Notes: generated from the letters alone by a model not told the origin. Positions 52,821-63,427 are shown, numbered from the stretch's first letter. The stretch: 64,000 nt of DNA from Psychrobacter arcticus 273-4 (GCF_000012305.1 NC_007204.1:2542001-2606000); one strand, 5' to 3'. Numbers and translations are program-made.

Positions 52821-53087
52821 AGTATATAAAGCTTAACAATCATATTTATAGTTATATATGACACTTACATCGCGTTGACCATCGTTACGTTAAATATATG
52901 AAGCCGTCAGTGCTTTACAAAACCCATCTTCTCAACCTTTTCATTACACGGTAATCTAAAGACCTACTCTATCTTTATGAAGAATAATTCCAATAAAAAC
53001 AATTAAACTGATAAAAATAATCCATACCACGACTATAAATGTCGCTGATAAAAAATATAACCTCTTTTAGATATCATAGGAAGCCTT

Positions 53088-54332
53088 ATGCAAGAATTAA
53101 CCCCACCTGCTAACACCTCTACACCAACGATTACTCTAACCGCGCCAGAACCTGTTAAAGAGATACAAAAGAGCGAAGCCGATCAAATGGTAAAATTGGA
53201 TGAAAGCGATATTCCAGAGCTTGATGCCAAGGTAGATGCTTTTGTCGATCATGTTATCAATAACTCTGTACACAGCTCTGAATTTCAACAAAACGTGCAA
53301 TCTATTCATAACTTGGGTAATAAAGAAATCCGTGAATCGGCGCAAGTGTCTAACCGTATGTTAGAGCTACCCGCTAAAAGCCTAAATGACAGCTTATTTG
53401 ACAATTCCCCTATTGCTAAGTCCCTCACTGAACTGCGCGGTATCGTAGAGGATTTAGACCCCAGTAAAAAAGAGCTGACCAGCTCACGTAAGCTGTTTGG
53501 TTTGATTCCATTTGGTAATAAAATACAGGATTATTTCCGTCAGTATGAGTCAGCGCAATCTCATATTAATGCGGTAGTGACCAGTCTTTATAATGGTAAA
53601 GATGAGCTGCTCAAAGACAATGCTATGATCGAGCAAGAAAAAATCAATATGTGGGAGCTTATGCAATCGATTCGCCAATATATCTATGTGGGTAAAAAGA
53701 TTGACGAGCAGCTCGAGCAAAAAGTGTATGCCATAGAAGCGACTGACCCTGAAAAAGCACGTATTATTAAAGAAGAGATGCTGTTTTATGTGCGCCAAAA
53801 AAACACGGATTTTTTGACACAATTGGCTGTGAACGTCCAAGGATACTTGGCATTAGATACTATCCGTAAAAACAACTTAGAGCTAATTAAAGGGGTGGAT
53901 CGCGCCACTACCACCACTATCTCAGCCTTACGTACGGCAGTCGTGGTCGCACAAGCGATGACCAATCAAAAATTGGTACTTGACCAAATTACCGCTTTAA
54001 ATAAAACTACTAGTAGCTTGATTGAATCAACTTCGGCAATGCTCAAGCGTCAATCACTTGAAATTCATGAGCAAGCGACCAGCAGTACCATTGAGCTTGA
54101 TAAATTGCAAAACGCATTTAACAATATCTATGACACCATGGATATGATTAGCACTTATAAAGTTGAAGCACTTGAGAATATGAAGCAAACGGTCAATACC
54201 TTGACCACTGAGGTTGATAAAGCACAAAAGTACCTCGATAAATCCAATCAGACCACGGTATTGGAAGTGTCAAAAGAGTTGAACATGAAAAAAATAACCA
54301 ATCAATCAAATACGGTCAATATTGATATTTGA
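53088..54332 (+). CDS. TelA-family protein (toxic anion resistance family)
   Basis: A 414-residue soluble, mostly helical protein of the TelA/KlaA family, named for tellurite resistance but of uncertain biochemical role. It has an acidic N-terminus, SSRKLFGLIPFGNKIQDYFRQYESAQSHINAVVTSLYNGKDEL near residue 128 and EQEKINMWELMQSIRQYIYVGKKIDEQLE near 184, which are conserved in the family. A long coiled-coil follows, with TTISALRTAVVVAQAMTNQKLVLDQITALN near 275. The family is often next to TerD-type genes or 5-bromo-4-chloroindolyl hydrolase genes; none is seen here. Confidence 0.88.
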   Translation: MQELTPPANTSTPTITLTAPEPVKEIQKSEADQMVKLDESDIPELDAKVDAFVDHVINNSVHSSEFQQNVQSIHNLGNKEIRESAQVSNRMLELPAKSLNDSLFDNSPIAKSLTELRGIVEDLDPSKKELTSSRKLFGLIPFGNKIQDYFRQYESAQSHINAVVTSLYNGKDELLKDNAMIEQEKINMWELMQSIRQYIYVGKKIDEQLEQKVYAIEATDPEKARIIKEEMLFYVRQKNTDFLTQLAVNVQGYLALDTIRKNNLELIKGVDRATTTTISALRTAVVVAQAMTNQKLVLDQITALNKTTSSLIESTSAMLKRQSLEIHEQATSSTIELDKLQNAFNNIYDTMDMISTYKVEALENMKQTVNTLTTEVDKAQKYLDKSNQTTVLEVSKELNMKKITNQSNTVNIDI

Positions 54333-54479
54333 TTTAGATAAGCGGTCACTTTTAATAAAAGTTGACAGCTAACGACTACTCGCTATCTTATACAGATAAG
54401 ACAATTGACCTAAGATATTGGGTCGTTGTTCGTGTTAAGATAGTCATTATTAATAATTTAAACATAGATACGGTAATTT

Positions 54480-56795
54480 ATGAGTTGGAATGATCCAAAC
54501 GCCTCAAGTGAGGCACAAAAATATGATAACCCCATTCCTAGTCGCGAGCTTATATTAAGCACGATTAATGAACACGGTGAAATCACGCATCAGCAATTGG
54601 CAAAAGCCTTTAATATTGCTGATCCTGATCAGTTTGACGCTTTAGGCAATCGCTTAAAAGCGATGACACGCGATGGACAAGTCAATCGTGATGGTCGCCC
54701 TTATCGTTATCGCACGGTCACTCAGCATGATATCGTGACCGGTACCGTATCAGCGCACCCTAAAGGTTTTGGTTTTGTACTATTGAGTGATATGCCTGAT
54801 TTGTTTTTACATGAAAAACAAATGCGTTGGGTCTTTAATGGCGATACGGTAGAAGCCGTTGGCACCTCAACAGACAACCGCGGTCGTACTGAAGGTCGCA
54901 TCGTTGATGTCGTTGAGCGTCGTCAAAACCATTTTATCGGTACACTTGCTCATGATGAAGACGGTTACTGCGTCGAGCTTGGTAGCCCAAACAACCATCA
55001 GCCGATCACCGTCACAGAAGACAATGTACAGGCTTTCAATGCTAAGCAAGGATCACCAGTAAAAGTTGATATTATTGATTGGCCAAATCAGCATGAATTC
55101 GCCACTGGTAAAATTACTGAAGTCTTGTCTGATGACAATGATCGCGAACTCATCATTGAGACCACGTTACTTAACTATGATATTCCATCAGAATTCAGTG
55201 AAGCGGTGCTTAATCAAGCAAATGATTATCAAGAGCCTACTGAAAAAGATCTAAAGGGTCGTGTCGACTTACGTGATTTACCATTAGTGACTATTGATGG
55301 TGAAGATGCCCGTGATTTTGATGATGCAGTCTTTGCTGAAAAGCGTTCTGGTGGTAATTATCGCGTCTTGGTAGCGATTGCGGATGTCAGTTATTATGTG
55401 ACACCGAACTCACCACTTGACCAAAATGCTTATGAGCGTGGTACGTCAGTCTATTTCCCACATCAAGTGATTCCGATGTTGCCTGAAGTGCTGTCTAATG
55501 GTCTATGTTCACTGAACCCTAATCTTGATCGCCTCTGTATGGTTGCTGATATTAAGATATCACGTGCTGGTAAAATCACCAGTTATGAGTTTTATCCTGG
55601 TGTGATGCATTCGCAAGCGCGTTTGACTTATAATCAAGTGAATGCGTATCTTGAGAATCCAAAAGACAGTAGCGTTCCTAAATCGTTAACAGAAAATAAA
55701 GATGTCAAAAAATCTGTCGATACCTTACATCAATTGTATGAGTTGCTGCTTAAAAAACGTGAAGAACGTCATGCCATGGAATTTGAGACTGTTGAAACTT
55801 ATATTAAGTTCAATGAAAAGGGTGGCATCGAAGCAATCTTGCCTCGTACCCGTGGCGATGCTCAAAAGCTGATTGAAGAATGTATGCTGCTTGCCAATAC
55901 TTGCGCGGCAAACTTTGCGCTAAAAAATGAGCTGCCAGTTTTATATCGTAATCATGATAAGCCTGATGGCGAAAAATCGATGCGTATTCACGAATATGCC
56001 AAAAACTTCGGTTTAAGTTTCCCAGAAGAGAACCCAACTCAAGCAGATTATCAGCGCATTATTGAAGCGACTAAAGAGCGTCCTGACGCGATCAGTATTC
56101 ATAGCATGCTGCTACGCTCAATGATGCAAGCAAACTATTCTCCGGATAACATCGGTCACTTTGGTTTGGCTTATGACGAGTATAGTCATTTTACCTCGCC
56201 GATTCGTCGTTATCCTGACTTAATGTTGCATCGTGCGATTAAAGCGGAAGTGACAAATACCAAACAGCCTGTAATGGATTTTTCATTAGAAGGTGCTGGC
56301 ATGCAAACCTCAGACACAGAGCGCCGCGCTGAGAAAGCATCGCGCTATGTGGAGTCATGGCTGAAGTGTCATTATATGAAAGACCATGTCGGCGAAGAGT
56401 TCGATGGTGTCGTAACTACCGTCACAAACTTTGGTTTATTCATTACCCTGACCGATTTGTATATCGATGGTTTGGTGCATATCTCAAACGTCGGTGATGA
56501 TTTCTTCGTTTATGATGAGCAGCAGCAACAGCTGATCGGTAAAGATAGAGGCACAGTGTTTGGGCTGGGCGATTTGGTTAAGGTGAAAGTAGCTGGCGTT
56601 AATATGGATCTGCTACAAATTGACTTTGGTTTACAAGCAAAGCTGCAGTCTAGTAAAATGAATCAAACTAAAAAAGATCATTCGAACCGTAGTAGCCAGT
56701 TAAACCAAAGTGCGACAAACAAAGATCAGCCAAAGAAATCACCTGCTAAGAAAAGTGGCAGCCGTGGTGGTAGAGGCAATAGCAAAAAGAGTTAA
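54480..56795 (+). CDS. rnr: ribonuclease R
   Basis: RNase R is a 3'-to-5' processive exoribonuclease that degrades structured RNA and aids rRNA quality control and cold growth. The 771-residue protein has an N-terminal winged-helix segment (STINEHGEITHQQLAKAF), cold-shock domains (GTVSAHPKGFGFVLLSD near residue 84), and the RNB catalytic domain. The last has DGEDARDFDDAVFAEK near residue 273 (the Mg-binding Asp cluster) and HFTSPIRRYPDLMLHRAI near 564. An S1 domain (FDGVVTTVTNFGLFITLTDLYIDGLVHIS) and a Lys/Ser-rich tail follow. A terminator lies 24 bp past the stop. Confidence 0.96.
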   Translation: MSWNDPNASSEAQKYDNPIPSRELILSTINEHGEITHQQLAKAFNIADPDQFDALGNRLKAMTRDGQVNRDGRPYRYRTVTQHDIVTGTVSAHPKGFGFVLLSDMPDLFLHEKQMRWVFNGDTVEAVGTSTDNRGRTEGRIVDVVERRQNHFIGTLAHDEDGYCVELGSPNNHQPITVTEDNVQAFNAKQGSPVKVDIIDWPNQHEFATGKITEVLSDDNDRELIIETTLLNYDIPSEFSEAVLNQANDYQEPTEKDLKGRVDLRDLPLVTIDGEDARDFDDAVFAEKRSGGNYRVLVAIADVSYYVTPNSPLDQNAYERGTSVYFPHQVIPMLPEVLSNGLCSLNPNLDRLCMVADIKISRAGKITSYEFYPGVMHSQARLTYNQVNAYLENPKDSSVPKSLTENKDVKKSVDTLHQLYELLLKKREERHAMEFETVETYIKFNEKGGIEAILPRTRGDAQKLIEECMLLANTCAANFALKNELPVLYRNHDKPDGEKSMRIHEYAKNFGLSFPEENPTQADYQRIIEATKERPDAISIHSMLLRSMMQANYSPDNIGHFGLAYDEYSHFTSPIRRYPDLMLHRAIKAEVTNTKQPVMDFSLEGAGMQTSDTERRAEKASRYVESWLKCHYMKDHVGEEFDGVVTTVTNFGLFITLTDLYIDGLVHISNVGDDFFVYDEQQQQLIGKDRGTVFGLGDLVKVKVAGVNMDLLQIDFGLQAKLQSSKMNQTKKDHSNRSSQLNQSATNKDQPKKSPAKKSGSRGGRGNSKKS

Positions 56796-56818
56796 ACTCT
56801 CTTGAATCTATAAGTATT

Positions 56819-56850
56819 AAAAAAGGCTAATGTTATCATTAGCCTTTTTT
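56819..56850 (+). terminator. terminator after rnr
   Basis: AAAAAAGGCTAATG, TTAT loop, CATTAGCCTTTTTT: a perfect 14-bp stem with T-run. Confidence 0.92.
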
Positions 56851-56877
56851 ATGTCTGTGTCCCGTCCTGAAATAAGT

Positions 56878-56973
56878 TTACGAAAAATCAGCTTCTGATT
56901 GGTTGACCCACACCTGAAACTGCAAAATAATGTTTGAGTCGCCCACCTCCTTGATAACCGCAGTGACTTTTGG
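56878..56973 (-). pseudogene. C-terminal fragment of an MscS-type channel
   Basis: The minus-strand frame reads KVTAVIKEVGDSNIILQFQVWVNQSEADFS then stops. The pattern 'PxVxVxELGDSSxxLxxRVWVN' is typical of the beta/alpha domain of MscS-family channels and does not belong to a transposase. The frame is fused directly to transposase sequence (EKRLIFLEKLAQFKFDDKP) at about 56973. Together with the signal-peptide fragment at 57383-57520 it marks a channel gene interrupted and mostly deleted by an IS630-type element. Confidence 0.65.
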
Positions 56974-57388
56974 CTTATCATCAAACTTAAATTGCGCTAA
57001 CTTTTCAAGAAATATAAGACGTTTTTCATCATCCGCTTTTGGATGAGTTAAGCTCTTTTTTTTGAGTGATGCAGATTCGTTTTAAAGCGATGCCTATACC
57101 TCTTTGAGTGCAGTTAAAACGCCGAGCTCGTTCGTGCTGATAATCATCAGGATAAGCTTCTACATCGGCTCTCAGTAAGTCATCGTCTATCTTAGTCGGG
57201 GTAAATTGACGTCTTTTACGCTCAGGAAATGTTTTCCAACGCTGAATAGTGTTGGTGCTAATTTGATACTCCTCTGCAAGTTGTCGAATGCTATAGCCTT
57301 CTTCAAGCTTATTGAGTATCAGTTGTCGGTAGTCTTTTGAGTATGCCATATTATATACTGTAGAGGATTTATGTTTCTTTGACTATAG
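56974..57388 (-). mobile_element. truncated IS630-family element
   Basis: On the minus strand the element begins at TATAGTCAAAG (57388 downward) and carries orfA and the start of orfB. orfB is entered through a run of eight A (frameshift site) as KKSLTHPKADDEKRLIFLEKLAQ and is lost at about 56973. The DDE domain and right end are missing. The end sequence TATAGTC resembles the left end of the six palindromic repeats in the window. Confidence 0.7.
57029..57349 (-). CDS. IS630-family transposase, N-terminal (orfA) part
   Basis: A 106-residue helix-turn-helix protein. MAYSKDYRQLILNKLEEGYSIRQLAEEYQISTNTIQRWK is the typical IS630 DNA-binding N-terminus. FNCTQRGIGIALKRICITQKK leads to an A8 tract where frameshifting would join it to the catalytic part in intact elements. 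Here the catalytic part is deleted, so no transposase is made. Confidence 0.85.
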   Translation of the reverse strand: MAYSKDYRQLILNKLEEGYSIRQLAEEYQISTNTIQRWKTFPERKRRQFTPTKIDDDLLRADVEAYPDDYQHERARRFNCTQRGIGIALKRICITQKKELNSSKSG

Positions 57389-57520
57389 TACAGTAAGATT
57401 AACGGTTTCGCTTTCTTGAACAGCATAAACCGGTAAGCTGAACATGATGCTTAATAGCAGTAGTTGACTCCACACTTTTAGGCAGTTGCGCAACATCATG
57501 TGGTCAAAATAAGCCGCCAT
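57383..57520 (-). pseudogene. N-terminal fragment of an exported MscS-type channel, cut by the IS630-type element
   Basis: A 45-codon frame starts at ATG 57520 (AAGGA five bases upstream) and encodes a signal peptide (LKVWSQLLLLSIMFSLPVYA, cleavage after VYA). It then reads VQESETVNLTVL and runs into the IS end and a TAG. It lies 56 bp after hisA in the same direction, so it was once probably in its operon. The identification as a channel rests on the matching C-terminal fragment at 56878-56973 on the other side of the element. Confidence 0.6.
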
Positions 57521-57576
57521 AAGCATCCTTAATTACGCCTTATTGATCCAAAATTCAATAAGCATATTTTCAAATA

Positions 57577-58317
57577 TTATTTACCGTCCAAATAAAGTTG
57601 TGCCTCGCCCAAATCTAACGTGCCCTCATAGATAGCACGACCAGTGATGATGCCTTCGATACAATTACCATAAGGTTTTAACAGCTCGATATCTTTCATA
57701 TCGGTTACGCCGCCTGAAGCAATCACTGGCAATCCACCTTCGCGAGCCAAGTTGACAGTTTGCTCGACATTAACGCCTTGCATCATGCCATCACGGGCGA
57801 TATCGGTATAGACGATTGATGAGACGCCAACGTCAGCAAAACGTTTGGCAAGCTCTGTGGCTTTGGTGTCGGTGACATTTGCCCAACCATGGGTGGCGAC
57901 CATGCCATCTTTTGCATCGATACCAACGATAATGTGTCCAGCAAACTCACGGCATGCTTCGGCAACAAAATCCGGATCTTCAACCGCTTTGGTACCAATA
58001 ATAATATAGGTCAGACCAGCAGTAATATATTGCTCAATGGTTTGCATATTGCGCACACCGCCGCCAAGCTGAATCGGCAGCTTAGGGAAGGCTTTTGCAA
58101 TATCATGCACCACTTGCTTATGTACCGGAATTCCATCAAATGCCCCATTTAGATCAACCAAATGTAAGCGGCGCGCGCCTTCTTTTACCCAACGTGCCGC
58201 CATCGCAACAGGGTCATCAGAAAATACCGTATCGTCTTCCATACGACCTTGTTTTAAGCGCACACACTTGCCATCTTTTAGATCAATAGCAGGGATAATC
58301 ACAGGGACAGCACACAT
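57577..58317 (-). CDS. hisA: HisA: phosphoribosylformimino-5-aminoimidazole carboxamide ribotide isomerase
   Basis: HisA isomerises ProFAR to PRFAR, the step before HisF/HisH. The 246-residue TIM barrel has [19 protein letters not shown] near the start (catalytic Asp11), [13 protein letters not shown] near residue 83, [16 protein letters not shown] near 128 (second catalytic Asp) and [14 protein letters not shown] near 202. It is the paralogue of HisF but lacks its ammonia-channel features. It is the upstream gene of the decayed channel fragment. hisF at 986 is not linked to it. Confidence 0.96.
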
Positions 58318-59247
58318 ATAGGATTCCTTATAAAAACAATATTAATAATCAAAACTTGGATGTAGGTTAAATGCTTACAAAAGCCATTTAAACACAAGCT
58401 TAATGTAAAAGGTCTAGAACTGCCAATTTAAAAAGACCGCGATACAGTCAATTCACTACAAAAGACGTATAAGCTTCATAATGCTTTAAAAACAATACAA
58501 GTACACTAGTCATAAAATCGACTAAGGTTTTCTATTTATTGCAGCAGAAAACAGACAGTCATAACCATAAGTTTTAGCACAAAGGATTACTAGCAATATT
58601 GGGTAAATTCGATTACCAACTAGCAATTTTAAGTCAGTTTAGCGTATAATCCTAGGCAAATTTGTATTTGTGCGATAAAACCCGATCGTCTGCTACGTGT
58701 AGATGATTTCGCTCAGCATAAGATGGATGACAGCGCGGTATTGATATACTATTAAACGTTTCGCTTAGCAACGGCTGTTACTCAGTCATAATATTTACCC
58801 TATAATCATAGGTCATTCAATAGCGCTTGGATAGCTTCTACTCAGTATCCTAAGTCATTTATCTCTCGTTTGTATTTAACCAAATGAATAGCGCTGCTTA
58901 AATCTCACAAACATTATGAATTTTAATAAATCGTATGGTAAAACCGTATTTTATCTAACACTATCTCTGTTTGGGATGAGGGTTAGATTGCAGTGTTTTA
59001 GTATACACCTTGGTAGCCAGTCGCCACTTTGGTCATTCGAATAAGATATTAACGTGTTGTTAAGGAGTCTAAGGTCAGCGTTAATACTCTTACTAGTAGT
59101 CATGAAGTGTCATTATTAGAAAACCTTATCGCTGTCTTTTTATAAGATATGATTTGGTTGTTTTAGTGATGGCGTTACCATTCATGCTGCCGATATACCA
59201 CACAGGACGTCTGGTATCGTTTTAGACTATGGACTAAGTTTTCGCTT
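58318..59247. other. 930-bp spacer between hisA and nqrA
   Basis: This is the longest gene-free stretch outside the rRNA operons. No frame with a ribosome-binding site is seen on either strand. A TATAAT at about 58646 (GCGTATAATCC) is a candidate promoter for either a small RNA or a long nqr leader. GTTGTTAAGGAGTCTAAGG near 59050 looks like a ribosome-binding site but no reading frame follows. I see no repeat copy or clear terminator in it. Confidence 0.4.
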
Positions 59248-60600
59248 ATGATTACCATCAAGAAAGGTTTGGATTTACCCATCACTGGTGAACCCTCCCG
59301 CGAGATATCTGAGCACAGACCTGCCCATGTGGCACTTATTGGCTATGATTATGTTGGCATGAAGCCGACGATGAATGTCAAAGAAGGCGATATCGTAGCA
59401 AAAGGTCAATCCGTTTTTGAAGACAAAAAACGGGCTGGCGTTATCTACACTGCGCCTGCTGCTGGTAAGGTCGTCGCAATTAAACGCGGTGAACGTCGTG
59501 TGTTTGAAAGTCTTGTAATTGCGGTCGACCCAAATGGTGCGGAAGTAGAATTTCAGCGCTACGACTCCCAGCAACTTGCTGACCTAGATTCTGAAGTCGT
59601 TGAAACCCAACTGCTTGCCTCTGGTGAATGGACGGCGTTCCGTACGCGTCCTTATAGCCGTGCTCCTGAAATCGGCGCTCGTCCTCACGCTATTTTCGTC
59701 ACCGCCATGGATACCAATCCATTGGCATTTGACCCGATGTTGCTGATTAATGAGCAATTGCAAGCGTTCAATGACGGACTTGCCGTATTATCTACCCTCA
59801 GCCCAAAGACCTTTGTCTGCCACCATGGCAATAGTCAGTTGACGCCAGTTGCGAAAACTGCGGCTAATAATGTCACTGAATATCATAGCTTTGCGGGCAA
59901 ACATCCTGCCGGTCTCGCAGGCACGCACATTCATTTCTTGCACCCTATCATGCGCGGTACAAGCGTCTGGACGATCGGTTATCAAGATGTGATTGCGATT
60001 GGCAAGCTATTTACTAGCGGGCGTTTATATACGCGTCGCTTATTAAGCTTAGCCGGTCCTGCTGTCAGTAATCCTCATGTTATCGCCACCGAACGCGGTG
60101 CTGATATTGCTGCCTTGACCAAAGGTAATTTGACGGCTGGCGAGAACCGTGTAATTTCAGGTTCAGTGCTGTCTGGGCGTCAAGTATTTGCCAACATTGC
60201 TTATCTTGGTCGCTTTGATAATCAAGTAAGCGTACTGGCAGAAGGTCGTGAGCGTCCAGCGTTCCATTTCTTTACACCAGGTGCAAACCGCTTCTCTAAA
60301 CTGCCTATCTATATTTCGCAGTTCTTTGGTGGCAAAAAATATAACTTCACCACCACGAGCAATGGCTCACCTAGAGCGATGGTGCCAATCGGTGTCTATG
60401 AAGAAGTCATGCCACAAGACTATCTGCCAACCCAGCTATTGCGGGCTTTGATTGTCGAAGACATCGTCACTGCTGTAGATTTGGGCGTACTTGAATTGGA
60501 CGAAGAAGATTTAGCATTATGCACCTTCGTATCTCCTGGCAAATATGAATTCGGCGATATTTTGCGTGATAACTTAACACGCATTGAGCTGGAGGGCTAA
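59248..60600 (+). CDS. nqrA: Na+-translocating NADH:quinone reductase subunit A
   Basis: The peripheral, cytoplasmic-side subunit of the sodium-pumping NADH dehydrogenase, thought to take part in quinone binding. The 450-residue protein begins [17 protein letters not shown] and continues [35 protein letters not shown] (a biotinyl/lipoyl-like fold), matching the family closely. [28 protein letters not shown] lies near residue 227 and [21 protein letters not shown] near the end. It is the first gene of nqrABCDE, 5 bp before nqrB. Confidence 0.97.
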   Translation: MITIKKGLDLPITGEPSREISEHRPAHVALIGYDYVGMKPTMNVKEGDIVAKGQSVFEDKKRAGVIYTAPAAGKVVAIKRGERRVFESLVIAVDPNGAEVEFQRYDSQQLADLDSEVVETQLLASGEWTAFRTRPYSRAPEIGARPHAIFVTAMDTNPLAFDPMLLINEQLQAFNDGLAVLSTLSPKTFVCHHGNSQLTPVAKTAANNVTEYHSFAGKHPAGLAGTHIHFLHPIMRGTSVWTIGYQDVIAIGKLFTSGRLYTRRLLSLAGPAVSNPHVIATERGADIAALTKGNLTAGENRVISGSVLSGRQVFANIAYLGRFDNQVSVLAEGRERPAFHFFTPGANRFSKLPIYISQFFGGKKYNFTTTSNGSPRAMVPIGVYEEVMPQDYLPTQLLRALIVEDIVTAVDLGVLELDEEDLALCTFVSPGKYEFGDILRDNLTRIELEG

Positions 60601-60605
60601 CCACG

Positions 60606-61841
60606 ATGAAATTTTTACACAATATGTTCGATCGTATGGAGCCGTCTTTTACTAAGGGTGGCAAACACACAAAATACTATGCCATCTTTGAGATGTTTGA
60701 TACGTTTTTGCGTCAACCAGGCTCAACGACATACGCATCATCACACGTACGTGACGGTATTGACCTTAAGCGTATTATGATTACCGTGTGGTTATGTACG
60801 TTCCCAGCTATGTTTTGGGGTATGTACAATATCGGTCATCAAGCATTAACCGCGATTGCAACCCTTGGCTTGCAGCCTGAAGGCTGGCGTACCATTATCA
60901 CCAGTATGGCAGGCTACAACCCAGACAGTATCTGGGCAAGCTTTGTCTACGGTGCCATGCAGTTCTTACCGATTTATCTTGTGACCTTTGGGGTTGGTAT
61001 TCTCTGTGAGATTATCTTTGCTGTTGTCCGTGGTCATGAAGTCAACGAAGGTTTCTTTGTTACCTCTGTATTGTTTGCACTATGTCTACCACCAGATATT
61101 CCATTATGGCAAGTTGCCTTAGGTATTATCTTTGGTGTGGTTGTGGCAAAAGAAGTATTTGGCGGTACTGGTAAAAACTTCCTCAACCCTGCCCTATCAG
61201 GTCGTGCTTTCTTATACTTTGCTTATCCTGCTTATATGTCAGGCGACTCAGTATGGACAGCGGTTGATGGTTTTTCAGGTGCAACGCCACTTGGTCTTGC
61301 CGCGCTTGGCGTCGTTCCACAAGATTTTGTCGATGTTTACGGCAATGCCATCACGTGGAGTGATGCGTTCTTAGGCAACATGCAAGGCAGTATCGGTGAA
61401 GTATCAACATTGGCAATCCTCATGGGTGCTGCTGTCCTACTTTGGACACGCATTGCCTCATGGCGCATCATGGCAGGTTGTGTGGTCGGTCTGATTGCCA
61501 CATCGCTGGTCTTTAATATGATTGGCTCTGAAGACAATATGATGATGAGCTTGCCGTTTTACTGGCACTTAGTGATCGGTGGTTTTGCCTTTGGTGCCGT
61601 ATTTATGGCAACTGATCCAGTATCTGCCGCACATACCAATAAAGGGCGCTGGGCTTACGGTATCTTGATTGGTTTTATGACCGTATTGATTCGTGTCATC
61701 AACCCAGCTTTCCCAGAAGGCATCATGCTAGCCATTCTATTTGCTAACTTATTTGCCCCATTGTTTGACTACTTTGTCACTCAAGCAAATATCAAACGCC
61801 AAACAGCTCGGAGGGTTCGCTATGTCCAAGCCCAAAAGTAA
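60606..61841 (+). CDS. nqrB: Na+-translocating NADH:quinone reductase subunit B
   Basis: A 411-residue membrane subunit carrying covalent FMN and riboflavin and forming much of the Na+ path. It has about ten hydrophobic segments. The flavin attachment motif SGAT is in [16 protein letters not shown]; the Thr is residue 227 of this protein and should be flavinylated by an ApbE enzyme. [19 protein letters not shown] near 196 and [23 protein letters not shown] near 345 are conserved in NqrB. The gene overlaps nqrC by 20 bp. Confidence 0.97.
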   Translation: MKFLHNMFDRMEPSFTKGGKHTKYYAIFEMFDTFLRQPGSTTYASSHVRDGIDLKRIMITVWLCTFPAMFWGMYNIGHQALTAIATLGLQPEGWRTIITSMAGYNPDSIWASFVYGAMQFLPIYLVTFGVGILCEIIFAVVRGHEVNEGFFVTSVLFALCLPPDIPLWQVALGIIFGVVVAKEVFGGTGKNFLNPALSGRAFLYFAYPAYMSGDSVWTAVDGFSGATPLGLAALGVVPQDFVDVYGNAITWSDAFLGNMQGSIGEVSTLAILMGAAVLLWTRIASWRIMAGCVVGLIATSLVFNMIGSEDNMMMSLPFYWHLVIGGFAFGAVFMATDPVSAAHTNKGRWAYGILIGFMTVLIRVINPAFPEGIMLAILFANLFAPLFDYFVTQANIKRQTARRVRYVQAQK

Positions 61842-62754
61842 TAATGCAAAAACCATCAGTGTGGCGTTGACGCTATGCTTGGTGTGTTCTGTATTGGTCT
61901 CAGCTGCAGCTGTGGGTTTAAAGCCTGCGCAAGTAGAAAACGCACGTTTAGACCGTAATAAGAACATCTTGGTCGCAGCAGGTATGTTTGATCCTGCTGC
62001 TGACACCAATGAAGATGTGGCTACGCGTTTTGAAGATTTTGAGGTAAAAATCGTTGACCTTAATAAAGGCAATTACCTTGATGATGACGCACTTACCGCT
62101 GTTGGTATCCCTGATCGTAATGCGTACGATGCCAGTCAAGCAACTAAGAATAAAGCTTTAAGTGAAGACTTGGGCAGTAATGATCCTGCCGGTATCGGTC
62201 GTAAGCCTAAATATGCCAAAGTCTATGTCAAAAGCGATGACGCTGGCAAACCTGAAATGGTGGTTCTACCGATTCAGGGTTATGGACTATGGGGTACGAT
62301 TTATGGTTTCTTAACGCTTGAAAGTGACATGAATACCATCAAAGGTATTAGCTTTTATGAGCATAAAGAAACCCCAGGTCTAGGCGCTCGTATCGAAGAG
62401 CCAGAGTGGCGTGCGATGTGGAGTGGCATTCACTCTTATGATGACAAAGGTGTCGTTGCTACTGGCGTGACAAAAGCCGGTAATCCGAAAGAGAACTGGG
62501 TTGACGGTATCAGTGGTGCAACCTTGACCAGTCGCGGCGTCAGCAACATGATTCAGTTTTGGCTTGGCGAGCAAGGTTACAAGCCTTACTTAGACCAGCT
62601 GCGTAAAGAGAGTGGCAAAACACTGGCAGATGCTGAAGTAAAAGCAAGTCAAAGCCCGTATAAAAAACTGGGTCAAAACTTACATCAAGAGCAGGCGCAT
62701 CCCGTAACCGAACTGGTAGCAGTAGTACCAGCAGCACACGGCAAGGAGGCATAA
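61822..62754 (+). CDS. nqrC: Na+-translocating NADH:quinone reductase subunit C
   Basis: A 310-residue subunit with one N-terminal membrane helix ([23 protein letters not shown]) and a periplasmic FMN-binding domain. The flavin attachment motif is [17 protein letters not shown], with the acceptor Thr at residue 234. [42 protein letters not shown] is the conserved FMN-binding region. ATG 61822 follows GGAGGG and lies inside the end of nqrB. The C-terminus is about 40 residues longer than in typical members and rich in Lys, Gln and Ala. Confidence 0.96.
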   Translation: MSKPKSNNAKTISVALTLCLVCSVLVSAAAVGLKPAQVENARLDRNKNILVAAGMFDPAADTNEDVATRFEDFEVKIVDLNKGNYLDDDALTAVGIPDRNAYDASQATKNKALSEDLGSNDPAGIGRKPKYAKVYVKSDDAGKPEMVVLPIQGYGLWGTIYGFLTLESDMNTIKGISFYEHKETPGLGARIEEPEWRAMWSGIHSYDDKGVVATGVTKAGNPKENWVDGISGATLTSRGVSNMIQFWLGEQGYKPYLDQLRKESGKTLADAEVKASQSPYKKLGQNLHQEQAHPVTELVAVVPAAHGKEA

Positions 62755-62755
62755 C

Positions 62756-63427
62756 ATGGCTGATACAAAAAGTATTTTAACCTCGCCCATTTTTGACAAT
62801 AACCCTATTGCTCTACAGATCTTAGGTATCTGTTCGGCATTGGCGGTAACGACCAGTGTGGCAAATGCATTGGTGATGAGCGTGGCATTGACTTTGGTCA
62901 CAGCGTTTTCAAGCTTTTTTATCTCTATTATCCGTAAGCAAATCCCATCAAGCATTCGTATTATCGTGCAGATGACGATTATTGCTTCATTGGTTATTTT
63001 GGTTGATCAGATACTAAAAGCAGTCGCTTATGATGTCAGTAAAGGCTTGTCAGTATTCGTTGGTTTGATTATTACCAACTGTATCGTGATGGGACGTGCT
63101 GAAGCGTTTGCCATGAGCAATCCGCCTATACCCAGTTTCTTGGATGGTATCGGTAATGGTCTTGGTTATTCAACCGTACTACTATTTATCGCCAGTATCC
63201 GTGAGATTTTGGGTGCAGGCAGCTGGTTTGGTATCACCATTTTACAAACCGCGACCGATGGTGGCTGGTATGTACCAAATGGTCTATTGCTACTACCGCC
63301 GTCAGCATTCTTTATCATTGCCCTGTTCATCGTGATTATCCGTACATGGAAACCTGATCAGGTCGAAGACGCTGAATTTGTAATGAAGCCGCAATCTAAA
63401 GGCATGGCTCAAGGGGGCGGTCACTAA
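62756..63427 (+). CDS. nqrD: Na+-translocating NADH:quinone reductase subunit D
   Basis: A 223-residue membrane subunit with six hydrophobic helices, homologous to Rnf[40 protein letters not shown] near the start and [17 protein letters not shown] near residue 107 (with the conserved Cys thought to coordinate the intramembrane iron centre shared with NqrE) are visible. It begins 1 bp after nqrC stops and its stop overlaps the nqrE start (TAATG). Confidence 0.97.
   Translation: MADTKSILTSPIFDNNPIALQILGICSALAVTTSVANALVMSVALTLVTAFSSFFISIIRKQIPSSIRIIVQMTIIASLVILVDQILKAVAYDVSKGLSVFVGLIITNCIVMGRAEAFAMSNPPIPSFLDGIGNGLGYSTVLLFIASIREILGAGSWFGITILQTATDGGWYVPNGLLLLPPSAFFIIALFIVIIRTWKPDQVEDAEFVMKPQSKGMAQGGGH

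Noticed and set aside
58600-58760. A tRNA or riboswitch before nqrA
   Set aside because: I could not build a cloverleaf or match a known riboswitch core; only a possible -10 element remains.
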